Positions 18,910 through 27,865 of a stretch of 64,000 nt of DNA are shown here, piece by piece. Location of the stretch: positions 62,001-126,000 of the forward strand of contig MGOY01000018.1 of the NCBI GenBank assembly GCA_001797275.1, written 5' to 3'. Within the stretch, counting starts at the first letter, position 1. The number at the start of each line of letters is the position of its first letter. Source of the stretch: Clostridiales bacterium GWF2_38_85 (GTDB taxonomy: Bacteria > Bacillota > Clostridia > Oscillospirales > CAG-382). Position numbers and translations under genes: made by a program. The notes beneath the pieces are model-generated. The model saw only the letters and a program-made list of their open reading frames with translations, was not told where the DNA came from and did no database searches.

Positions 18910-19433
18910 ACAAGAAACAACTTGCACAATCTATATATGAAACGGCGCACCTTACAGGAACTTTTACATTACGCTCCGGGCAGATTTCACATGAATATTT
19001 TGACAAGTATTTATTTGAATCAAAACCACTTTTATTAAGTGAAATCGCAAGTGTAATGAAAAACAACATTCCCGTTAATACAGAAATATTGGCAGGATTA
19101 GAAATGGGCGGAATCCCGGTTGCAACTGCTTTATCATTGCAAACAGGAATAATAGCAGCGTTTGTAAGAAAGCAAGCCAAAGAGTATGGAACTTGTAAGC
19201 TGGCAGAAGGAGCAGAAGTTTCAGAAAAGCGTGTTTGTATTGTAGAGGATGTAGTAACTACCGGTGGTGCAATTATTGATGGTGTTATTGAGCTACGCAA
19301 GCTGGGTGCGATTATAGATACCGTAATATGTGTGATAGAGCGGAATCCGAAAGCAACGGACATTTTAGCAGAACATGGGTTGAAATTGATTCCGGCGTTC
19401 ACGATGGATGAAATATTGGAAGCGGTGAAGTAA
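18906..19433 (+). CDS. pyrE: orotate phosphoribosyltransferase-like protein
   Basis: TFTLRSGQISHEYFDKY; PRPP-binding motif RVCIVEDVVTTGGAI. Confidence 0.82.
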   Translation: MNKKQLAQSIYETAHLTGTFTLRSGQISHEYFDKYLFESKPLLLSEIASVMKNNIPVNTEILAGLEMGGIPVATALSLQTGIIAAFVRKQAKEYGTCKLAEGAEVSEKRVCIVEDVVTTGGAIIDGVIELRKLGAIIDTVICVIERNPKATDILAEHGLKLIPAFTMDEILEAVK

Positions 19434-19434
19434 T

Positions 19435-20028
19435 TTGAGCATTGATATTATCCCCGAAACCGATGAGGAACGTCGCACCCGAATATACCCTGTCATATTG
19501 AGCGAATACAATCCTGCGTGGCTGGAGTGGTTTGCGGAAGAAAAAATAATCCTCGAAGGGCTTATTAGCAAAGACAACATCGTAAAAATCAGTCATTTCG
19601 GAAGTACGTCTGTTCCCGGACTTTTGGCAAAACCTACTGTGGATATTCTCATTGAAACAAGTGAGGATACTGACATAAATAAGTTGATTGCCGATTTATC
19701 ATCGCCAGATTATATTTATTTGCATCAAGAATCAGCTCCAACCATTTCAACTCCGTCTATGCATCTAATGTTCTTAAAAGGTTATCTTTCTGACGGCTTT
19801 GCCGAAAAAGTCTATCATATTCATGTTGTCCGCTCCGGCGATTGGGACGAAAGACTTCGTTTCAGAGATTATTTGTTAACCCACTCTGAAACCGCCGCAG
19901 AATATGCCGAATTAAAACGTAGATTGTTGAGCGATTATAAACATGATCGTGATGGCTACACTGCCGCAAAAGGCGAATTTATAAAGAGAATAACAGAAAA
20001 AGCAAGTGAGGAAACCCTGCAAGAATAA
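19435..20028 (+). CDS. GrpB family protein (nucleotidyltransferase-superfamily fold)
   Basis: PVILSEYNPAWLEWFAEEK...VKISHFGSTSVPGLLAKPTVDILIE; TTG start. Confidence 0.8.
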   Translation: MSIDIIPETDEERRTRIYPVILSEYNPAWLEWFAEEKIILEGLISKDNIVKISHFGSTSVPGLLAKPTVDILIETSEDTDINKLIADLSSPDYIYLHQESAPTISTPSMHLMFLKGYLSDGFAEKVYHIHVVRSGDWDERLRFRDYLLTHSETAAEYAELKRRLLSDYKHDRDGYTAAKGEFIKRITEKASEETLQE

Positions 20029-20120
20029 GGTTGATTGGTAAAGATACGGTTGGTAGTTAGATATTAAAAATCAATTGTGGACAGTACCAATGCTGTTTTA
20101 GAGAGGATAGGACTTGAAGA

Positions 20121-20894
20121 ATGATTTCCATTTATGATTGGTTTGGCTACGAATTGCCTATAAAAGAACGTTATAAGCTAATAAAAGAAGCTGGATTTGA
20201 TGGTGTTTTGTTATGGTGGAGCGAATACTTAGGGCGAAATGATTATCGTAGCGGTCCGCAAATTATTCGGGAAGCGGGTCTTGTTATAGAAAATATTCAT
20301 ACGCCGTTCCAAGTCCAAGACAACATTTGGCTTGATAATCTGGATGGTGAGGATTCAATCAATTGCTATTTGCAATGTGTCAAGGACTGTGCCGAGTTTG
20401 AAATTCCGACCATGGTGGTTCATCTACCAGACGATGACAAGTCATATAACGCATTGGGATTGGATAGAATCAAGAGACTTGCTGAAAAGGCTGAACAGCT
20501 TGGTGTCAATGTGGCACTGGAGAATTTAAAAAATTTCAACAATTTGTCATATGTGTTGGAGCAAGTGGATTCTCATCGAATAGGATTCTGTTACGATTGC
20601 TGCCATCACTATCACTTTTATCCGACCTATGATTTGTTATCTATGTATAGTAAACGATTGATGGCAATACATTTGCATGATTATAATGAAAACGCAATAC
20701 ACAGATTACCATTTGACGGTACGATAGATTGGTCAGTAGCAATGCAAAAAATTCATGAAACTGGTTATTCTGGTCCGACTGCAATAGAAGCTATGAATTG
20801 GAGTTATAAGGATTTATCGACAGAAGAATTTTTGCAAGAAGCGTTTGAACGAGCAATACGATTGGAGAAACTAAGATGCCAAAACTCGAACTAA
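20121..20894 (+). CDS. sugar phosphate isomerase/epimerase (xylose-isomerase-like TIM barrel)
   Basis: MISIYDWFGYELPIKERYKLIKEAGFDGVLLWW...GVNVALENLKN...IGFCYDCCHHYHF...IHLHDYNEN. Confidence 0.83.
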   Translation: MISIYDWFGYELPIKERYKLIKEAGFDGVLLWWSEYLGRNDYRSGPQIIREAGLVIENIHTPFQVQDNIWLDNLDGEDSINCYLQCVKDCAEFEIPTMVVHLPDDDKSYNALGLDRIKRLAEKAEQLGVNVALENLKNFNNLSYVLEQVDSHRIGFCYDCCHHYHFYPTYDLLSMYSKRLMAIHLHDYNENAIHRLPFDGTIDWSVAMQKIHETGYSGPTAIEAMNWSYKDLSTEEFLQEAFERAIRLEKLRCQNSN

Positions 20895-21331
20895 CAAATA
20901 TGGTAATGATACAGGACAAGCAAACAGGCAAAGTGATTGTGCAAGACAGAATAATAAGTTGGAAAGGTCTTTCTTTCCCCGGTGGTCATGTTGAAGAAAA
21001 CGAAAGCTTTGTAGACAGCGCAATTCGTGAGGTTAAAGAAGAAACTGGGCTTGATGTTTGGAATTTAAAATCATGCGGCGTAATCCACTGGCTGAACAAT
21101 AAAACCCTCGACCGATACATTGTGTTTCTCTATAAAACATCAGATTTTTCTGGTGAATTAATTACCGACTGTGACGAGGGAAAACACTTTTGGATGACTA
21201 TCGAAGATCTCACAAACACACCATCAAAGAATGACACTACGAAATATTTACCAATGTTTTTGGATGGTAAATATAGTGAAGCTTTTGGCTCATGGAACAA
21301 TGATGAGCTTTGGGAAATTGTTTATAAATAA
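20876..21331 (+). CDS. NUDIX hydrolase
   Basis: Nudix box GGHVEENESFVDSAIREVKEETGLDV; 8-oxo-dGTP diphosphatase-like N-term LTNMVMIQDKQTGKVIVQDR. Confidence 0.88.
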   Translation: MPKLELTNMVMIQDKQTGKVIVQDRIISWKGLSFPGGHVEENESFVDSAIREVKEETGLDVWNLKSCGVIHWLNNKTLDRYIVFLYKTSDFSGELITDCDEGKHFWMTIEDLTNTPSKNDTTKYLPMFLDGKYSEAFGSWNNDELWEIVYK

Positions 21332-21345
21332 AGTGAGGTGACACC

Positions 21346-22188
21346 ATGCCAAAACTACTCATAATAGACGGACACAATCTGCTGTTTCAGATGTTTTTTG
21401 GTATGCCGTCAAGGATTATAAACAAAGACGGCAAAGCCATTCAAGGCACACTTGGGTTTGTGGGTGCATTGCTGAAAATTATTCGCATGACAAATCCTAC
21501 GCATACAGTTGTTTTATTCGATAGTGAGCAGGAAAATCCCCGTGCGGAAATTGACGCTGATTATAAAGCCAATCGCACAGATTACAGCACTGTTTCTGAG
21601 GACGAAAGCCCCTTTTCACAGCTCGATGATGTTTATAAAGCCCTTGATTTTCTCAGCATAAAACATACAGAAGTTACCGAACACGAAACTGATGATGTGA
21701 TTGCGAGTTATGCAATAAAATATGGCGATGAAGTGGAAATTGTTATTTCATCTTTTGATAGTGATTTCTTTCAGCTTATATGCGACAATGTATCTATTAT
21801 TCGCTACCGTGGCGATAAAACTATAATTTGCGATAGTGCCTACATAATAGAAAAACTCGGTATAATTCCACAGCAATACGCAGATTTCAAGTCGCTCACT
21901 GGCGATACTTCCGACAACATCAAAGGTGCAGAAAAAATCGGTCCCAAAACAGCTGCGGCACTCATCAATAAATTTGGGAACTTGTCTGAAATAATAACTC
22001 GTGCAAAAGAAATTGAAAAACCATCTATTAGAGAATCAATTATCAAAAACACTGAGTGGCTAAAAAATAATTACAAGTTGATAAAACTTGATGATAAAGC
22101 AGGTTTACCGTTTGGGCTTGATGAGCTTAGATATAATTATAACGGCATAACAACTAATGAGGTCTTAATGGGGATTAATTTGAGATAA
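21346..22188 (+). CDS. standalone 5'-3' exonuclease (PolA N-terminal domain-like)
   Basis: LLIIDGHNLLFQMFFGMPS; LFDSEQENPRAEIDADYKANR; ISSFDSDFFQLI; GDTSDNIKGAEKIGPKTAAALINKFG helix-hairpin-helix. Confidence 0.88.
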   Translation: MPKLLIIDGHNLLFQMFFGMPSRIINKDGKAIQGTLGFVGALLKIIRMTNPTHTVVLFDSEQENPRAEIDADYKANRTDYSTVSEDESPFSQLDDVYKALDFLSIKHTEVTEHETDDVIASYAIKYGDEVEIVISSFDSDFFQLICDNVSIIRYRGDKTIICDSAYIIEKLGIIPQQYADFKSLTGDTSDNIKGAEKIGPKTAAALINKFGNLSEIITRAKEIEKPSIRESIIKNTEWLKNNYKLIKLDDKAGLPFGLDELRYNYNGITTNEVLMGINLR

Positions 22189-22201
22189 GGAGTGTTGCTT
22201 T

Positions 22202-23314
22202 ATGAACACAGAAAAATTTACAGGTAAAGCTGAATCTTATGCAAAAGCACGACCGGGGTATCCCGATGCGGCGATGGATTACATTAAAACTCTTGTGCCG
22301 CCAAATGCGGTTTTTGCTGATATAGGCGCAGGTACTGGCAAATTTACTGAACTGCTTGCTAAGAGCGGTTACACCGTATTTGCGGTTGAGCCAAACGCTG
22401 ATATGCAGGAGCAACTTTCCATTACCTTGGCACCTTACCAGAACGCCAAGATTATTACGGGCTCGGCAGAAGCCACAACACTACCCGACCACAGCATAGA
22501 TGTTGTTACATGTGCGCAAGCACTTGGCTGGTTTGACTTAAAGGCTTTTCGGACGGAGTGTCGCAGGATTGGTAAATCAGATGTTCTCGTAATTTCTCTG
22601 TATAATGTTACACCGGGTGATAACCATACACCCGGTAGCCATCGGCTATCAAGCAAACAGGCTGCTGAATTGTTTTTCAAAAATCCAGTTGTACGGGAAT
22701 TTCCAAATCCAATATTATATACACGCGAAAGATGGCTTCAGCAAAATGCGTCGATTTCAGATAATCCTCAACCGTCTGACTCTGAATATGAAGCTCATAT
22801 CGCCGAAATGAATGCTGTATTTGATAGCAATAATGTAGATGGGTTATTGCGCATCAACTTAGTGACAACAGTATATAGCGAGATGATAATTCCAGAAGCA
22901 CTATCCATTATGGACGAACGGTTTGGTCATGACACCTTGATTTCTATTGCGACCATAGATGGTAATCGCCCTGCCGTCCGAACCGTGAATAGTTATTATG
23001 AAGAAGGTTCTTTTTACACCGTTACATATGCGTTATCAAACAAGATGAAGCAAATACAGAGCAACCCAGAGGTTGCAATCTGCGGAGAGTGGTTCACAGC
23101 TCATGGTATTGGGGAAAACATCGGTTATGTACGCGACGAGAAGAACACGGAAATCATGTCAAAATTGCGGACTGTATTTGCGGAGTGGTATGATAATGGT
23201 CATACCGATGAAAGCGACCCCAACACTTGCATTCTTTGCGTTCGCTTGACAGACGGTGTGATTTTTAGTAATGGCACAAGATATGATATTGATTTTACAA
23301 AAAATGCGAGGTGA
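22202..23314 (+). CDS. class I SAM methyltransferase fused to pyridoxamine-5'-phosphate-oxidase-like domain
   Basis: N-term VFADIGAGTGKFTELLAKSGYTVFAVEPNADM; C-term TLISIATIDGNRPAVRTVNSYYEEGSFYTVTYALSNKMKQIQSNPEVAICGEW, a PNPOx-like split barrel. Confidence 0.75.
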   Translation: MNTEKFTGKAESYAKARPGYPDAAMDYIKTLVPPNAVFADIGAGTGKFTELLAKSGYTVFAVEPNADMQEQLSITLAPYQNAKIITGSAEATTLPDHSIDVVTCAQALGWFDLKAFRTECRRIGKSDVLVISLYNVTPGDNHTPGSHRLSSKQAAELFFKNPVVREFPNPILYTRERWLQQNASISDNPQPSDSEYEAHIAEMNAVFDSNNVDGLLRINLVTTVYSEMIIPEALSIMDERFGHDTLISIATIDGNRPAVRTVNSYYEEGSFYTVTYALSNKMKQIQSNPEVAICGEWFTAHGIGENIGYVRDEKNTEIMSKLRTVFAEWYDNGHTDESDPNTCILCVRLTDGVIFSNGTRYDIDFTKNAR

Positions 23315-23320
23315 AGTCGG

Positions 23321-24412
23321 ATGAATCATAAAGGTACAGTTAAACTTGAAACTGAGCGACTTATATTACGGCGTTTTGAATTAACAGATGCAGAAGTTAT
23401 GTTCAAAAATTGGGCGAGCGATGCAGAGGTTACAAAATATTTGACATGGCCGCCGCATTCGGATATATCTGTTTCTAAAGCGGTTATTGACAGTTGGATG
23501 AAATTATATGAAAATTTGAATCATTACAGTTGGGCTATCGTTTTAAAGGAAATTGGTGAGCCTATCGGAAGCATAGCCGCAGTTGAACAGCGCGATGATA
23601 TAAAGATGGTTCATATTGGATATTGCATCGGACAAAAGTGGTGGCGTCGCGGTTATACATCCGAAGCACTGGCAGAATTGATTCGTTTTTTCTTTGAAGA
23701 TGTAGGTGTTAATCGAATTGAATCAAGGCACGACCCACGCAATCCTAATTCGGGTAAAGTGATGTTGAAATGCGGTTTAAAATACGAGGGAACAATGCGG
23801 CAGGATGATATAAATAATCAGGGTTTTTGCGACAGTGTTCGATATGCTATTCTTGCAGACGATTATTTTATGAACATCAAAAATAACACTCTCGAACTGC
23901 CAATATCAAATATCATCACATTAAAAACAAATACCGACTTAATGTTTTACAACCTGAAAATCGCAATGGATACGGTTGATTGGAATGCCAATATCTGCGA
24001 CGCACCTGCGTGGCGATATATCTACCACACTCTGCATTCGGCAGACAAATGGTTCATTAACCCCAGTACACGACTTGTTGAGCCCGAACCGCCCTTCCAC
24101 ACACCTAAACTTGATTGGCCGGATACACCATCTGACATCATCTTGAGCCGTGAAACGTTATATGCTTACTATGAACAGGTGCGGCAAAAAGTGCTGGGCT
24201 ATCTGAATAATCTAACCGATGCACAGCTTAGTGAGTGTCCGGAAGGCTGTACAAGTTCACGCATTGGGTTAGCACTTAGCCAATTCCGACACATGTATGC
24301 CCACATCGGCATTTTGAACGGAGTTACCATAGCAAGCACCAAGCGCTATCCGCGCGTTGTTAATGAGAGTACTTGGCGTTCTGGGAATTTACCTGATTTG
24401 TTTGATGAGTAG
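23321..24412 (+). CDS. GNAT acetyltransferase fused to DinB-like domain
   Basis: N-term ETERLILRRFELTDAEVMF...IGYCIGQKWWRRGYTSEAL; C-term WRYIYHTLHSADKWFINP...SQFRHMYAHIGILNG with DinB-like spaced His residues. Confidence 0.75.
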   Translation: MNHKGTVKLETERLILRRFELTDAEVMFKNWASDAEVTKYLTWPPHSDISVSKAVIDSWMKLYENLNHYSWAIVLKEIGEPIGSIAAVEQRDDIKMVHIGYCIGQKWWRRGYTSEALAELIRFFFEDVGVNRIESRHDPRNPNSGKVMLKCGLKYEGTMRQDDINNQGFCDSVRYAILADDYFMNIKNNTLELPISNIITLKTNTDLMFYNLKIAMDTVDWNANICDAPAWRYIYHTLHSADKWFINPSTRLVEPEPPFHTPKLDWPDTPSDIILSRETLYAYYEQVRQKVLGYLNNLTDAQLSECPEGCTSSRIGLALSQFRHMYAHIGILNGVTIASTKRYPRVVNESTWRSGNLPDLFDE

Positions 24413-24428
24413 AGTTGGAGGAAGAGAT

Positions 24429-24785
24429 ATGAAAGTTATCGGTGTGTGCATTCTTACACAGGATGTAATCAAGCTCACAGAGTTTTATAAGGCCGTTTTA
24501 AAGACGGATTCAATTGGCGATGCTACTCACATGGAAATGAACACAGATGGTGCAGCGATTGCCATTTACAACCCCGGCAATGTGCCACGAGCTGAAATCT
24601 GCAATATACAGTTGGGTCTTGAGGTTGATGACGTTGATTCTGAGTTTGAACGTCTTTCGTCGTTGGGCATGACAGTCACTCAGCAACCTGAAACTTATCC
24701 GTGGGGTAGGCGCGCAATGCAAATTCGAGACCCAGATGGGAATTACATAAATTTATCATGTCCAGCAAAGGAGAGCGCAAAATGA
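24429..24785 (+). CDS. VOC/glyoxalase-family protein
   Basis: MKVIGVCILTQDVIKLTEFYKAVLK...QPETYPWGRRAMQIRDPDGNYINL; ATG 24429 follows GGAGGAAGAG. Confidence 0.8.
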   Translation: MKVIGVCILTQDVIKLTEFYKAVLKTDSIGDATHMEMNTDGAAIAIYNPGNVPRAEICNIQLGLEVDDVDSEFERLSSLGMTVTQQPETYPWGRRAMQIRDPDGNYINLSCPAKESAK

Positions 24786-25030
24786 ATAGTGGTATTAAAA
24801 AACTGATTGGTGCCAATATGGACATTGATTTTAGTAATATTAATTTTGGAAATTCACAATGCCCATGGAATATTGAAGATAAAACGAATGAGCATAAATG
24901 CGCATTAAAGAACATATCCATTTGCAAATATTTTTGTGGGATACAATATTTAGATAGCGTGATGTGCAGTTACCCACACGAAAATCTATCCGTCTTGCAA
25001 CAAGACGAAATCGACAGACAAATGAAATAG
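24782..25030 (+). CDS. small cysteine-rich hypothetical protein
   Basis: 82 aa, SQCPWNIEDKTNEHKCALKNISICKYFCGIQYLDSVMCSYP; ATG overlaps the upstream stop. Confidence 0.6.
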   Translation: MNSGIKKLIGANMDIDFSNINFGNSQCPWNIEDKTNEHKCALKNISICKYFCGIQYLDSVMCSYPHENLSVLQQDEIDRQMK

Positions 25031-25045
25031 CAAGGAGAGCACGAA

Positions 25046-25405
25046 ATGAAAACAAAATTGACACACGTTCGCGCTAATGTCCAAGATTTAGATAAAGCAG
25101 TAGAATGGTATGAAACCGTACTTGGGTTCGAGTGCGGGGGCAAGGATATAAATGAACGTTGGCAGTATGCCGATTTTCTTAATGATGGCGGTGCGGTATT
25201 TGCGATTGCGGTTGATGAGAAGCCTAGTCTTGGACGATATAATTTTGATGTGGATGATGTCAATGCGCTGTGGGACAAGCTGAAAGGCAAAATGGAAATT
25301 GTTCAAGCGATTGAAACCATGCCCTACGGCACACGAAAATTCACGATAAAAGACTTAGATGGCAACGAATTGGGATTTGTCCAGCAGGATTTTAAGGAGA
25401 TGTAA
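25046..25405 (+). CDS. VOC/glyoxalase-family protein
   Basis: THVRANVQDLDKAVEWYETVLGFE...PYGTRKFTIKDLDGNELGF. Confidence 0.82.
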   Translation: MKTKLTHVRANVQDLDKAVEWYETVLGFECGGKDINERWQYADFLNDGGAVFAIAVDEKPSLGRYNFDVDDVNALWDKLKGKMEIVQAIETMPYGTRKFTIKDLDGNELGFVQQDFKEM

Positions 25406-25407
25406 CT

Positions 25408-26319
25408 ATGATCACATTTGACCGCGCTCGTTCTTTCATCTACCGTAATGCCCGCCCGCTTGACCTCGCCCGCTTTCAATATCATTTTGAAAACGGAAGT
25501 AAAGAAGCGGTATTGACTGCTCTTGCTGCTTATCAGAACGAAGACGGTGGTTTCGGACATGCTTTAGAGCCAGATTCGTGGAATCCATATTCTGCGCCGA
25601 TACAAACATGGACGGCAACAGAGATATTGCGGGAAATTGATTTTACAGATGCAAATCATACAATTATTCAGAACACATTGCGTTATCTTGCCAGCGGGCA
25701 GGACTTTAACGGTAAATTATGGTACAACGAGGTTGTCAGCAGTAACGATTACCCTCACGCGCCGTGGTGGCATGCTGAAGTTGATAGCGCCGACAGCTAC
25801 AACCCCACCGCTTGCCTTGCGGGATTTATCATTCGTTTTGCAGATAAGAATAGTGATTTGTACAAGCTCGGTTGCCGGATTGCAAAGGAAGCATATGATG
25901 CTGACGACAAGCAAGGATTGAGCGACGATATGCATGCGGTACTTCTCTATATACGACTTATGCAGTACTGCGAAAAAGCAAGCGTGTCGGAAGTTATTGA
26001 CCTTTCGTTATTGAAAGAACGCCTACGGGAGCAAATCAAGCACAGTATCACGCAGAACACCGCCGAATGGGAAACAGGCTATATTTGCAAACCGTCACAG
26101 TTCTTTAATTCTCGTGACAGCATCTTTTATGCTGATAACAAAGATATTGCCGAATATGAATGTGATTTCATATTCAAAACCCAGCTTGATGATGGGTCTT
26201 GGAATATTCCGTGGGGATGGTCTGACTATCCCGAAGAATGGGTTATTGCTAAGAATTGGTGGAAAGGTAATGGAGCATTGCTGAATCTGCTGTATTTAAA
26301 GGGGCTTGAAAAGTTATGA
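25408..26319 (+). CDS. prenyltransferase/squalene-oxidase-repeat-like protein
   Basis: ALAAYQNEDGGFGHALEPD and FKTQLDDGSWNIPWGW are QW-type repeats of alpha/alpha-barrel cyclase-like proteins. Confidence 0.6.
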   Translation: MITFDRARSFIYRNARPLDLARFQYHFENGSKEAVLTALAAYQNEDGGFGHALEPDSWNPYSAPIQTWTATEILREIDFTDANHTIIQNTLRYLASGQDFNGKLWYNEVVSSNDYPHAPWWHAEVDSADSYNPTACLAGFIIRFADKNSDLYKLGCRIAKEAYDADDKQGLSDDMHAVLLYIRLMQYCEKASVSEVIDLSLLKERLREQIKHSITQNTAEWETGYICKPSQFFNSRDSIFYADNKDIAEYECDFIFKTQLDDGSWNIPWGWSDYPEEWVIAKNWWKGNGALLNLLYLKGLEKL

Positions 26320-26846
26320 TTAACAATTTTATGCCTCAACAGAAGATAAAAAGCCATATTATTGACGCTCTTACTGGGGATGCGCAAAAAAACGCATTGG
26401 AGTTTTTTGAATATTTAACAGCGAATGAAATGCTGTTTGAAAAAGGTAAAGGTTACTGGGAAGATAAGCATTATTGGATGATAAAATATAAAGACAAATA
26501 TGTATGCTTTATATTAATTAATGGCTCTGAAGATAAAATTGGAGATAAGACTGAACCTGATGGTTGGATTATTTGGTCTGATGATAGCGATTCTGATTGG
26601 TTCGCGGATTTTCCGTTGGACAATCACTTAAAAAAAATTGCTTGGGAAAACGTTGATGTCTGCGCAAATTGTGGCAGTTGTAGTGGTGGCAAGAATAAAA
26701 CGATATTCGGCAAGAAATTTGACAATGTTTGCCGCACTACTTTTAGATTTAATAATCCAAGCTCCCCTGCGATGGAATGTTTGCAGAAAATGGTCGAGAT
26801 AAGAAAACACGATATTTTCGCAACTGCGGTCGAGCGTACCGACTGA
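26316..26846 (+). CDS. conserved hypothetical protein with CxxCGSC motif
   Basis: 176-aa ORF translationally coupled to the upstream gene; VDVCANCGSCSGGKNKTIFGKKF. Confidence 0.55.
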   Translation: MINNFMPQQKIKSHIIDALTGDAQKNALEFFEYLTANEMLFEKGKGYWEDKHYWMIKYKDKYVCFILINGSEDKIGDKTEPDGWIIWSDDSDSDWFADFPLDNHLKKIAWENVDVCANCGSCSGGKNKTIFGKKFDNVCRTTFRFNNPSSPAMECLQKMVEIRKHDIFATAVERTD

Positions 26847-26877
26847 AAGATTGTTATACTACTCACGGAGGTTCGAG

Positions 26878-27786
26878 ATGGAATTGTCAGAAAGAGTCGC
26901 CGCTGTACAGCGAATGCAAGACTATATAGTGGCTCATATGGATGAGGAAATAGTCCTTGATAAACTCAGCGGAGTAGCTGGATACAGCAAGTACCACGCG
27001 TTGCGGATTTTCAAGGAGCAGACCCACAGAACGCCATTTGAATATCATCGTGCCTTGCGCTTAACCAAAGCCGCCGAAGTCTTGCGGGATTCTGACAGCA
27101 AGGTGGTGGATGTGGCAATGGAAGCTGTTTTTGATTCTCATGATGGCTTTACGCGGGCGTTTTCGCGGCAGTTTGGCATCACGCCACAAAAATATCATAC
27201 TGAAACGCCACCTGTACGCTATTTTACCCATCATCCAATCTCGGCTTACTACGCTCTGAAAGAAGGTACCAAGCCAATGCCTAAAGAACCTATCAAACGA
27301 ACAATGACAGTAACAGTGGTGGAACGCCCTGCTCGCAAGCTGATTTTAGTGCGTTCCGTGAACGCAACCGAATATTTCTCTTTTTGCGAAGAACTGGGCT
27401 GCGATTGGGAAGGAATATTTAACAGCATTCCTGAAAAATTTGACACTTCTGCGTTGCTTACACTACCGCAAAATCTAATCAAACCCGGAACGGGAAATAT
27501 CGCTTCGGGCGTGGAAGTTCCAATTGATTACAGCAAGCCAATTCCAGCGGGATGTGATGTGATTGAATTGCCACTCTGCACCATGCTATATTTTCAAGGT
27601 GCGCCCTATGAAGACGAGAATGACTTTGGTGAAGCCATAGGTCTTTTGTGGGAGTTAATGGACGCATATAATCCAAAACCATACGGGTTTGAATATGCCC
27701 CGGAGCTTGCTCCATACTTCAATTTCGGGGGCGGCGGTGTGGAAACAGGTGCAAAAATGGCTATGCCGGCAAAGAAAAGACTCTAA
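26878..27786 (+). CDS. AraC-family regulator with GyrI-like effector-binding domain
   Basis: AraC HTH (LSGVAGYSKYHALRIFKEQTHRTPFEYHRALRLTKAAEVL...FGITPQKY) and GyrI-like C-term; ATG 26878 follows GGAGG. Confidence 0.85.
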   Translation: MELSERVAAVQRMQDYIVAHMDEEIVLDKLSGVAGYSKYHALRIFKEQTHRTPFEYHRALRLTKAAEVLRDSDSKVVDVAMEAVFDSHDGFTRAFSRQFGITPQKYHTETPPVRYFTHHPISAYYALKEGTKPMPKEPIKRTMTVTVVERPARKLILVRSVNATEYFSFCEELGCDWEGIFNSIPEKFDTSALLTLPQNLIKPGTGNIASGVEVPIDYSKPIPAGCDVIELPLCTMLYFQGAPYEDENDFGEAIGLLWELMDAYNPKPYGFEYAPELAPYFNFGGGGVETGAKMAMPAKKRL

Positions 27787-27865
27787 CACCCTCAAAACTC
27801 TATCAAAAAAGTCGGATGCTGCGGCTTAAACCCTGCTAAAATACCTTTGAAAGGAGGCGGCACAC

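Noticed and set aside
14563-26846. Integron-like gene cassette array
   Set aside because: Cargo types are similar, but genes overlap or are separated by a few nt, leaving no room for attC sites, and no integron integrase is seen.
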